Shown: piece by piece, positions 47,429 through 54,724 of the stretch
How the letters are laid out: each line of letters opens with the position of its first letter
Position numbering within the stretch: position 1 is the stretch's first letter
Source of the DNA: Melioribacteraceae bacterium
GTDB lineage: Bacteria > Bacteroidota > Ignavibacteria > Ignavibacteriales > Melioribacteraceae
Length of the DNA: 64,000 nucleotides
Assembly (NCBI GenBank): GCA_030584085.1
Contig: CP129490.1
Location: forward strand, 62,001 to 126,000
Reading direction: 5' to 3'
Translations under genes and position numbers: made by a program
Notes under the pieces: model-generated
Told to the model about the DNA's origin: nothing
The model's input: only the letters and a program-made list of their open reading frames with translations
The model's database searches: none

Positions 47429-47450
47429 AATCAGAAATATAATTCTGATT
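47429..47450. promoter_or_regulatory. Perfect 8-6-8 inverted repeat upstream of the nrf operon
   Basis: AATCAGAA, six bases and TTCTGATT end 16 bases before the NapH-like start codon, in the region shared with the divergent ferredoxin gene. A single half-site TTCTGATTA recurs near 47300. It does not match the usual FNR or Crp sites. It is a candidate operator for a regulator of nitrite reduction, or a 5' mRNA hairpin. Confidence 0.6.
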
Positions 47451-47466
47451 AAATGAAAGAAGTAAA

Positions 47467-48591
47467 ATGAAGGAAAAAAAGAAGTTCATAAGAAATACAG
47501 AAAAATCGATACAGAAACATAGATTTTGGGTTCAATCAGCAGTAGTACTGATTTGCATTTGGATTGGTATTGAGTTTCATCTTTTTGTTGAGTCATTAGA
47601 AGGCGGAAACCCGTCAGATGTCGGATATCGCCCACCCGGAGTTGAAGGATTTTTACCTATCAGTGCATTAATGAGTTTATATTATTTCTTTTTAACGGGC
47701 GAAATTCATCAAGCACATCCGGCGGGATTCGTAATTCTCGTTGGCATAGTTTCTGTCTCATTTATCTTCGGTAAGGCTTTTTGCAGTTGGATGTGCCCGA
47801 TCGGTTTCTTGTCTGAATTGATTGGTGATTTTGGAGACAAAGTTGCCAAGAAATTATTTAAGAAAAGAATTAAAATGCCGAAGATTTTGGATTATCCGCT
47901 TCGAAGTATAAAATACCTTTTGCTTGCGTTCTTTGTTTATTCAATATTTTTTGCCATGACCGCCGCCTCGTTGAAATACTTTCTCGATAGCCCGTATAAT
48001 ATGGTTGCCGATGTTAAGATGTATGGATTTTTTGCAGATATTTCTCGATTTGCATTAATTGTTATTGCGGTGTTATTTGGATTGTCGATTATCTTTAGAA
48101 ACTTCTGGTGCAGATACCTTTGTCCGTACGGGGCCTTGCTTGGTGTTTTTAGTTTGCTAAGCCCAAACAAAATCAAACGTGATCCAATTTCATGCATTGA
48201 TTGCGGTTTATGCAACAAAGCTTGTCCGTCATTTATTAAAGTCGATAGTGTAAAAACAGTTTGGTCGGATGAATGTTCAACATGTATGAGTTGTGTTGAT
48301 GCTTGTCCTGTTGAGGATACTCTACAATTAAGACCTCAATTTGGAAAAAATAAAATCAATAAAAAATTTGTTGCAGTTGGAGTTGTGGGTCTTTATATTC
48401 TAATTATTGGTCTCGGAATGTTAACGGGCAACTGGCAAAATAATATTTCGAATGAACAATATATTCTACATCAAAAAAATATACAAAGCTTAGGACATCC
48501 AAGAAGTACAGCCGACATCGAAAGGTTAAACAAAATTACAGAAACAGGGGATAATAATGTCTCAAGAAAATCAGAAAAGAGGACTAATTAA
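47467..48591 (+). CDS. NapH-like membrane polyferredoxin
   Basis: The 374-residue membrane protein has about four to five membrane segments, the paired motifs FCSWMCPIG and CRYLCPYGALLG, and two 4Fe-4S clusters (CIDCGLCNKAC and CSTCMSCVDAC). In NapH-type proteins these pass electrons from quinol across the membrane to periplasmic cytochromes. Its end overlaps nrfH by 35 bases, so it is the first gene of the nrf operon and probably supplies or replaces an electron route to NrfH. A maturation role as in CcoG is less likely. Confidence 0.85.
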   Translation: MKEKKKFIRNTEKSIQKHRFWVQSAVVLICIWIGIEFHLFVESLEGGNPSDVGYRPPGVEGFLPISALMSLYYFFLTGEIHQAHPAGFVILVGIVSVSFIFGKAFCSWMCPIGFLSELIGDFGDKVAKKLFKKRIKMPKILDYPLRSIKYLLLAFFVYSIFFAMTAASLKYFLDSPYNMVADVKMYGFFADISRFALIVIAVLFGLSIIFRNFWCRYLCPYGALLGVFSLLSPNKIKRDPISCIDCGLCNKACPSFIKVDSVKTVWSDECSTCMSCVDACPVEDTLQLRPQFGKNKINKKFVAVGVVGLYILIIGLGMLTGNWQNNISNEQYILHQKNIQSLGHPRSTADIERLNKITETGDNNVSRKSEKRTN

Positions 48592-49174
48592 GAAAATACT
48601 GAATTTCCTTACTCCACCGCCTCAATGGAGGTTCCCGGTAATAATTATGCTTGGAATTTTCTTTGGAATAGGTGTTCACATCTTTTATATCTCGAATGCC
48701 GTATCATATCTTTCAGATGACCCGCAAGCATGTATAAATTGCCACGTTATGACCCCTCAATTCGCAACTTGGGAAAGAAGCAGTCACGCTAAAGTTGCAA
48801 CATGTAATGATTGTCACGTTCCGCAAGACCACATTGTAAGAACTTATTACTTTAAAGCGATGGACGGATTACGACACGCAACTATGTTTACATTCAGACT
48901 AGAACCACAAGTAATAAGAATTAAAAGTGCGGGAAGAGAAGCTGTTCAAGAAAATTGTATTAGATGTCATTCAAACCAAATTCACCCGATCGCATTAAGA
49001 GCAATCAATAATAGAAATGTAGAAGATCAACGACCCGGTTACTGCTGGGATTGTCATAGAGAAGTCCCTCACGGAAAAGTAAAAGGTTTATCAACAACAC
49101 CGTATGCACAAACTCCACAATATGAACCTATTACACCGGAATGGATGCAAAAGTTTTTTGCAAAAGAAAATTAA
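48557..49174 (+). CDS. nrfH: Cytochrome c nitrite reductase small subunit (NrfH, NapC/NirT family)
   Basis: The 205-residue membrane-anchored tetrahaem cytochrome has one N-terminal membrane segment (about 27-48) and four CxxCH haem sites: CINCH, CNDCH, CIRCH and CWDCH. The spacing matches NrfH, which oxidises menaquinol and feeds NrfA. It is followed by nrfA after 21 bases. Confidence 0.95.
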   Translation: MSQENQKRGLIKKILNFLTPPPQWRFPVIIMLGIFFGIGVHIFYISNAVSYLSDDPQACINCHVMTPQFATWERSSHAKVATCNDCHVPQDHIVRTYYFKAMDGLRHATMFTFRLEPQVIRIKSAGREAVQENCIRCHSNQIHPIALRAINNRNVEDQRPGYCWDCHREVPHGKVKGLSTTPYAQTPQYEPITPEWMQKFFAKEN

Positions 49175-49195
49175 TAATAACAAAAGAAGGGTTTA

Positions 49196-50683
49196 TTGAT
49201 GAGACCAATTCAAGACATCATTAAAGAAAAACCATGGGTTGGGTGGTTTTTATTTTTTGCTACCGTGGTAATTGTATTTTTAATCGGGTTATTCGCATCT
49301 TCTATTGTTGAAAGAAGAAGTGAAGCGTTAACATTGCAAACGGTAAAACCAATTGCCGAATGGGAACCTAGAAACGAAGTTTGGGGCGAAAATTATCCCC
49401 GAGAATACGAGACTTATTTGAAGACACTTGATACAAATTTTGTAAGTAAATACGGCGGTTCGGCATTCAGAGATTATTTAGAAGAATATCCCGAACTTGT
49501 AGTTATGTGGGCAGGTTACGGATTCTCGAAAGAATATAATCAAGGAAGAGGACACGCCCACGCAATTGAGGATATAAGAGAAATTTTAAGAACCGGTGGA
49601 AACGATGTTCGTCCAATGCCTTCAACTTGCTGGACTTGTAAAAGTACAGATGTTCCAAGATTAATGGCGGAAGAAGGTGTTGAAGAATTTTACAAAGGAA
49701 ATTGGTTTGATAAAGGTCATCAAGTTGTAAATCCAATCGGATGTCAGGATTGTCACGATCCCAACACAATGAATTTAAGAATAACACGTCCCGCATTAAT
49801 TGAAGCTTTCGAAAGACAAGGTAAAAAGATTTCGGAATTTTCACACAACGAAATGCGTTCACTTGTTTGTGCACAATGCCACGTTGAATATTATTTCAAA
49901 GGAGAAGGAAATTATTTAACATTCCCATGGGATAAAGGATTTACCGCTGATGATATGGAAGAATACTACGACGAAATCAATTTTACTGATTGGACACATT
50001 CATTAAGTAAGACTCCTATGTTAAAGGCACAGCATCCGGATTTCGAACTTTATATGACAGGAACTCATGCCGAACAAGGAGTATCATGCGTTGATTGTCA
50101 TATGCCTTATAGAACAGAAGGGGGAGTTAAGTTTACTGATCATCATATTCAATCACCACTTAACAATGTCGAGAATTCTTGCTTTGTTTGTCACAGAGAC
50201 GAGACAGACAAAATGATTCAAAAAGTTTACAGCAGACAAGATCGAATTATGGAATTAAGAGGTTTGTTGGAAGAAGCATTAGCAGCTGCACATATTGAAG
50301 CTAAAACAGCTTGGGATAACGGCGCACAACAAAATGAAATGGAAGCAGCATTAAAACTAATCCGTCATGCACAATGGAGATGGGATTGGGTTGCTGCCGC
50401 TAACGGTGCCGGATTCCACTCACCTGATGAATCATTGCGAGTTCTTGGTACCGGTATCCAAAAAGCAGAACAAGCCAGAAAAGAATTAGCATTAGTTCTT
50501 GTAAAGCACGGAGTGAGTTACCCGATTGCAATGCCGGATATTTCAACAAAAGAAAAAGCTCAAAAGTATATCGGTCTTGATATGGAAATGTTGAAAAAAG
50601 ACAAAGAAAACTTCCTTAACACTACTGCAAAAGATTGGGATAAAATTGCTAAGGAAAGACAAGGTACGTTAAAAGAATATTAA
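49196..50683 (+). CDS. nrfA: Ammonia-forming cytochrome c nitrite reductase (NrfA)
   Basis: The 495-residue periplasmic pentahaem enzyme would reduce nitrite to ammonium with six electrons. The active-site haem has the special CWTCK motif (Cys145-Lys149); four further sites are CQDCH, CAQCH, CVDCH and CFVCH. An N-terminal membrane segment (about 15-35) is an uncleaved anchor or signal. KFTDHHIQSPL carries the conserved distal histidine region. Together with NrfH this gives respiratory nitrite ammonification. A strong terminator follows. Confidence 0.97.
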   Translation: MMRPIQDIIKEKPWVGWFLFFATVVIVFLIGLFASSIVERRSEALTLQTVKPIAEWEPRNEVWGENYPREYETYLKTLDTNFVSKYGGSAFRDYLEEYPELVVMWAGYGFSKEYNQGRGHAHAIEDIREILRTGGNDVRPMPSTCWTCKSTDVPRLMAEEGVEEFYKGNWFDKGHQVVNPIGCQDCHDPNTMNLRITRPALIEAFERQGKKISEFSHNEMRSLVCAQCHVEYYFKGEGNYLTFPWDKGFTADDMEEYYDEINFTDWTHSLSKTPMLKAQHPDFELYMTGTHAEQGVSCVDCHMPYRTEGGVKFTDHHIQSPLNNVENSCFVCHRDETDKMIQKVYSRQDRIMELRGLLEEALAAAHIEAKTAWDNGAQQNEMEAALKLIRHAQWRWDWVAAANGAGFHSPDESLRVLGTGIQKAEQARKELALVLVKHGVSYPIAMPDISTKEKAQKYIGLDMEMLKKDKENFLNTTAKDWDKIAKERQGTLKEY

Positions 50684-50717
50684 TCTGATATTTACTAATA
50701 GCAGTTAAGTATAGAAT

Positions 50718-50744
50718 AGCCCGTCATGCGACGGGCTTTTTTTT
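50718..50744 (+). terminator. Rho-independent terminator of the nrf operon
   Basis: AGCCCGTC, loop ATGC and GACGGGCT are followed by eight T residues, 34 bases past the nrfA stop codon. It touches the stop codon of the convergent gene. Confidence 0.95.
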
Positions 50745-51429
50745 ACTGCTGCACTAATGAAGACGAATATTGAATTGGTAAGCCATCATCATCCAAAGTG
50801 CAGAATGCAATGTGCACTTTTATGGTGGGATATAATGAGAATAGCGTATTATCGGTTTCCTCGAAAGTGACGCTGAATGAAAGCGGATTCTCGAGATCGA
50901 GTGGTTGAGCTACGGTAGTTAAGGGAAAGAAATGTACCTTCTCATTATTTGCTTTTTCTGGATCGTTCACTTCAATAATGAAGTATGCTTCTATGTTCTT
51001 TTCTACTTCGGTATTAAACAGAGTAGGATTTGAGAACTGCATTAATGAAAGGTTAATCCCGTTTTCATCTCTTGCATAAGTATTAATTGAAAATGCAAAA
51101 CCAAAACCCGGAACAATTGAAAAACCATCCACAGTACCGCTGCCTGTAATGTAAGGATAGTTCTTTTTGATGCAGTAATTGTAAGCGGATTGTTTTGGTC
51201 CTGCCGCTTCTTTCCAAAAATATCTCAGACTATTAATCGAGTTTATTTTTTTTGAAGCTTTGATACCCGTAAGAAATCTGTTTCTCCTTTCAACGCCTTC
51301 AGGGGAAGTATCGATTTTTCTATTGGAAGTTTTACGCATAACAAAGTTATCATCTCCTTTAATGACGCCGATGTAATCACCGAACGTACCGGAGAGTTTT
51401 CCGAAAAATTTCTCTTTGAATGAAGCCAT
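50743..51429 (-). CDS. Unknown protein, DUF6266-like N-terminus
   Basis: I do not recognise this 228-residue protein with certainty. Its first 90 residues (FFGKLSGTFGDYIGVIKG, an RRNRFLTGIKA stretch and YFWKEAAG) recall the DUF6266 family of Bacteroidota, which has no known function. The rest looks like beta strands with no signal peptide or cysteine motif. GGAG lies nine bases before the ATG. It is the last gene on the minus strand of the island, downstream of the QueC-like pair and the 11-bp repeat array. Confidence 0.6.
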   Translation of the reverse strand: MASFKEKFFGKLSGTFGDYIGVIKGDDNFVMRKTSNRKIDTSPEGVERRNRFLTGIKASKKINSINSLRYFWKEAAGPKQSAYNYCIKKNYPYITGSGTVDGFSIVPGFGFAFSINTYARDENGINLSLMQFSNPTLFNTEVEKNIEAYFIIEVNDPEKANNEKVHFFPLTTVAQPLDLENPLSFSVTFEETDNTLFSLYPTIKVHIAFCTLDDDGLPIQYSSSLVQQ

Positions 51430-51477
51430 TTTTTGTTTCTCCTAATTATTAGTCAATTATATTTATTTTGTTTTGAG

Positions 51478-51592
51478 CCCGCCTACGCTAAGGCTTCTTA
51501 GATTCCGGCTAAATGATTGCCGGAATGACCGGTTGTTTGAGATTCCTCAGTAATCAAGAGGCGATTCCTTCGGAATGACAGAAATGGAAAGA
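51478..51592. repeat. REP-like repeats with CCGGAATGAC / CGGAATGACAG words
   Basis: ATTCCGGC (51502) pairs with GCCGGAAT (51519), followed by ATTCC-TTC-GGAAT at 51564-51576 and the word GGAATGACAGA. This pattern is typical of dispersed intergenic repeats. A spurious reading frame of 93 codons covers it but shows no protein-like character. Confidence 0.65.
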
Positions 51593-51620
51593 TGGGGGGT
51601 GAGCGGGGATTGGTGGTTGT

Positions 51621-51730
51621 TCGAGAATGGGACGGTACTGTTACGGCACTATGACGGCACTGTAACGGCAACTCTTCGAGTATTGTTCGAGAATTATTCG
51701 ACAAGTATTCGAGAACTATTCGACAAATTA
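51621..51730. repeat. Ten phased 11-bp tandem repeats
   Basis: Ten consecutive 11-mers in exact register: one TCGAGAATGGG, four of ACGGyACTGTT type (51632-51675), then five of TCGAGAACTAT/TCGACAAGTAT type (51676-51730). Variation is confined mostly to the last six positions. Eleven bases is about one helical turn, so each copy faces the same side of the DNA, and the period is not a multiple of three, which argues against coding. The remaining bases to 51912 show no gene. Confidence 0.88.
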
Positions 51731-51912
51731 GTATGAATCGGGTATGGAGTGAGGTGTATTGATTTATGAAATTGTACATCGTTTTCCCTTTTTGATTAGT
51801 GCTCGAAGCAGTTTTAATTACTTTTAGAACACGAGAGGAAAAATGGATGCCATTTCCATTTCCAATTATGGAGGTATTTTTGGAAGTTTAAATTTGGAAG
51901 TGATTTCCAAAA

Positions 51913-53640
51913 TTAGAGGATGTTATAATCCATGCAGCGTCTTTTTGCGGTGTGGTTTGAACAGCCTAATTCATCACCAAGCTTTTTAAAGTTAATTGTA
52001 CCATTATTCTTTCTACATTTTTCGTTGATAATTTTTAATAGTTTATCTTTTGTAAGTCCGTGTTTCTGCAAGTAATTTTTCTTTTTCAGTTTCTTAATTA
52101 GATTATTCGCAGCTTCATGCTCGGTAATATTTCTTTCTCTCTCTTCTCGAGTTGTATCCTTAACCGTGTTATGAATCTTTATTGGATTTGCAGTTTTCTG
52201 ATATGCCCTGGGACGAATTATCAGTGTGAAAAATGAGTTGGGTTTTGCCGGTGCCAACGGTTTGTCGTACTTGATCTGCATTTGATTAATTGCGTGCTCA
52301 ATATCGGTCGAGTGATTTTGACATAGTTGATAAATTTTCTTTACTCTTTCTTCATCGTTTTTACCGTTTATATAAGGAATTATATCTGCCAGCTCAGGAC
52401 CATATTTTAAGAAAAAGCCGTCGAGGGTAAAACCTCTAAAGTTTTGAGCCATGCGTATAAATTCCAAAAGTGTTTTGAGAACAAGGTCATCGGTTAAGCT
52501 GTCCTTAAGAAAATCGAAATCATAGTTATTCTGATCATCCCATTTGTCTATTTCGGCAGAGAATGAAGCGAATCTTCTATCTACACATTGTGAGCATTTG
52601 CCGCAATGAGGTTTTGAACTTGTATTATCACGCGTACTGCTGCATGAAATAGAGTTAATAAATAGATTTGCACTTTCGTGTTTTTTCAAAATTTTTATAA
52701 CATCGGTTTTTGTTTTATCGAAAAATTTATTTTTTATAACAAAAGGTTCTTCCGCAATTGCTGAGAATAGGCTTCCAAGTAGAGCGAGGGTTTTAGGATG
52801 GGTTGTTCTGCTTGAACGTGCATTCATAAGATCTTGAGTTTCTGCAAAGTTAAGAGAGGTCATGCCGTTTTCGTGAACGTATATTTCCTTTTGACCGTAA
52901 GCTTCCGCCACAACAAAAGCTGTTGATGTATATAGAAATGATCTTGTTCTCTGACTCTCTTCGGCGGAACTTTCATTACTCAAACCGCATTCAAATTTGT
53001 AATGACTTACTCGGCCAGGATAAGTTTGCTGGAGTAAGTTAAAGAGTTTGTTCTGAACACTAATAGTAGTTTTTTGACCGGAACGATGACTAACCAAGCA
53101 AACGTGAGAGTGGTTTGTCTGAAGACTTTCAACCGCACCGGCGAGTGAATCTATACCGCCCGAAAAGAGAAGAACTTTTAATTGATCTTCTTTCTGCATA
53201 TTGAAATTATCGTTATCGAAAATTGATGAAGGAAAATCTTCATCGGACTGATAGAAAGAAAATTCATACTTGCTGTCACCGGTCATAAATTCGAGCGCGT
53301 CGGTTAAAAGTTTTTGAATATCGGGTCGTACCCAAAAAGCATAGTCGATAACTCCGATATGAAACACGATATGACGGCTCCATGAATGATACTCCTGCGC
53401 TGAGGGACTTCCACGTTTTATTTTTCGGTCGGCGGCAAAGAGATAGCCCGCAATGTTAAGTAAATCTTTGTGACGTGGTTTAACGGTTAGTACTGCATCA
53501 ATCAACTTATCAAGTTTTATTCTTGTATTATACTCAGGTAATTCTTTTCTGTGTTCAAGTATGATTTTCTTAGAATCCGGATAGTTTACAGCCGCACCAA
53601 AACCACCGCATGAGACAATATGTTTTTTACTATTGCTCAT
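51913..53640 (-). CDS. QueC-like PP-loop ATPase (QatC-like), candidate defence enzyme
   Basis: The 575-residue protein has an N-terminal extension (about 1-150), then a PP-loop domain with SGGIDS at 160-165, a segment ENGMTSLN...SSRTTHP (257-282) typical of QatC-like proteins, and the QueC zinc set Cys333, Cys346, Cys349, Cys352 (HCGKCSQC). The last 100 residues are basic and end in a possible helix-turn-helix (FKKLGDELGCSNHTAKRR). True QueC is about 230 residues and makes preQ0; this long form fits the QueC-like proteins of Qat and type IV CBASS defence. Its start overlaps the partner gene by four bases. No other queuosine gene is near. Confidence 0.78.
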   Translation of the reverse strand: MSNSKKHIVSCGGFGAAVNYPDSKKIILEHRKELPEYNTRIKLDKLIDAVLTVKPRHKDLLNIAGYLFAADRKIKRGSPSAQEYHSWSRHIVFHIGVIDYAFWVRPDIQKLLTDALEFMTGDSKYEFSFYQSDEDFPSSIFDNDNFNMQKEDQLKVLLFSGGIDSLAGAVESLQTNHSHVCLVSHRSGQKTTISVQNKLFNLLQQTYPGRVSHYKFECGLSNESSAEESQRTRSFLYTSTAFVVAEAYGQKEIYVHENGMTSLNFAETQDLMNARSSRTTHPKTLALLGSLFSAIAEEPFVIKNKFFDKTKTDVIKILKKHESANLFINSISCSSTRDNTSSKPHCGKCSQCVDRRFASFSAEIDKWDDQNNYDFDFLKDSLTDDLVLKTLLEFIRMAQNFRGFTLDGFFLKYGPELADIIPYINGKNDEERVKKIYQLCQNHSTDIEHAINQMQIKYDKPLAPAKPNSFFTLIIRPRAYQKTANPIKIHNTVKDTTREERERNITEHEAANNLIKKLKKKNYLQKHGLTKDKLLKIINEKCRKNNGTINFKKLGDELGCSNHTAKRRCMDYNIL

Positions 53641-54419
53641 TTCAATTCCTCAAACAGAATTTCACTTCTCATTTTCTTGAAGGTATTGCGAATGAGCTTG
53701 TTGATATCTTTACCCGAAGGTTTATTTTCTTTGGAATGTTTGTTGTACCACCCCGCGGCGTAGGACTGAGTGATCTTTGAAGTTTGGTAAGCGTGTTTGG
53801 ATACTTCATCGGTGAAGGTTTCAATTGCTTCGGTAAAATTGTTGATTAGATTTATATCCTTTATGCGCGGTGCTGCTTCGCGTTCAAGAAAATATTTTAG
53901 ATATCTTTCGGTAAACTTAGCGAAAAAGAGCCGTGAGATTTCGGAGAAGCCGCCGCCGCTTGCAGCTTTTGCAAATACGTTTTCGGGTTTAATTTCTGCC
54001 GAAAAGAAATTTTTACCATGATCTATATTTGAATGATACCAATGGTTGAGCGCATCTATTGTTGCCTGCTTTGCAATTGATTGATACTCTTTTGAATGAA
54101 ACGATTCCTGTTTATAATAATTGATAGCTACGGCAAGCGACATAGGGGAAAGATTATCGGTTGGAAGGATTCCGTTTTCTACAAGATACTTACCGGGATT
54201 TTGAGTTTTGAAAGCGTATGAAAACTCCACTAAAAAAGATAATGAAGCTTTAACGGAAGGATCTTTCTCGAGTTCGTTATATAAATTTCTGACATTGGAG
54301 AGGGTGTTTTTAGCGACTTCTTCTACTGGGACTTTACCGCTTGTACAGGCTTCAATAGCCCTGACAATATCCCGCCACTTTTTAGATTTGGGTAGAACTC
54401 CTAATCTTTTATGCCCCAT
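53637..54419 (-). CDS. Met-Gly-starting partner of the QueC-like enzyme, unknown function
   Basis: The 260-residue protein matches no family I can name. It begins MGHKRLGVLPKSKKW, and the Met-Gly start with no signal peptide is notable because QueC-like enzymes in Qat-type systems have been linked to modification of an N-terminal glycine on a partner. The body is helical; KAASGGGFSEISRLFFAKFTER (152-173 region) is a Gly-rich then aromatic stretch. It lies directly before the QueC-like gene with an ATGA overlap, so they form one unit. A functional parallel to QatB is inference, not homology that I can show. Confidence 0.7.
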   Translation of the reverse strand: MGHKRLGVLPKSKKWRDIVRAIEACTSGKVPVEEVAKNTLSNVRNLYNELEKDPSVKASLSFLVEFSYAFKTQNPGKYLVENGILPTDNLSPMSLAVAINYYKQESFHSKEYQSIAKQATIDALNHWYHSNIDHGKNFFSAEIKPENVFAKAASGGGFSEISRLFFAKFTERYLKYFLEREAAPRIKDINLINNFTEAIETFTDEVSKHAYQTSKITQSYAAGWYNKHSKENKPSGKDINKLIRNTFKKMRSEILFEELK

Positions 54420-54724
54420 TTTACCCGCAATTTAATTTAAGGTATCGGTAGCCGTAGTAAGAGTATTTTCTTTTTAATTCTAAAGGATGCCGATTATAAT
54501 CTAATGATATCATTTTAAAACATCAAGAAATACACATGATAATCTCATATTTCTGTTTGTAAGATCTCAATCACAGTGATTTTATTAATATCTTAATTAG
54601 ATACTTAATAGACTCACAACGTTGTTAATGTATTTTGATGTTCTTGAAATTCTTAATATATATTATTTATTACATTCTGATTTACATATATTTGTAAAAT
54701 TGAGAAAACAATTAATTACTGCCT
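54420..54724. other. Divergent promoter region between the QueC-like pair and mod
   Basis: The 305 very AT-rich bases separate the minus-strand QueC-like unit from the plus-strand modification gene and must hold both promoters. I see no RNA gene, no strong hairpin and no clear operator. Confidence 0.6.

Noticed and set aside
51621-51730. CRISPR array
   Set aside because: The units are 11 bp with no spacers and there are no cas genes.
51498-51779. A 93-codon minus-strand reading frame over the repeats downstream of the QueC-like gene
   Set aside because: It runs across REP-like palindromes and the 11-bp array, whose period is not a multiple of three, and its product looks random with no ribosome site.
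51913-54419. A complete QatABCD system or a queuosine operon
   Set aside because: No ATPase (QatA) or TatD nuclease (QatD) gene and no queD, queE or queF are adjacent; only the QueC-like enzyme and one partner are present.
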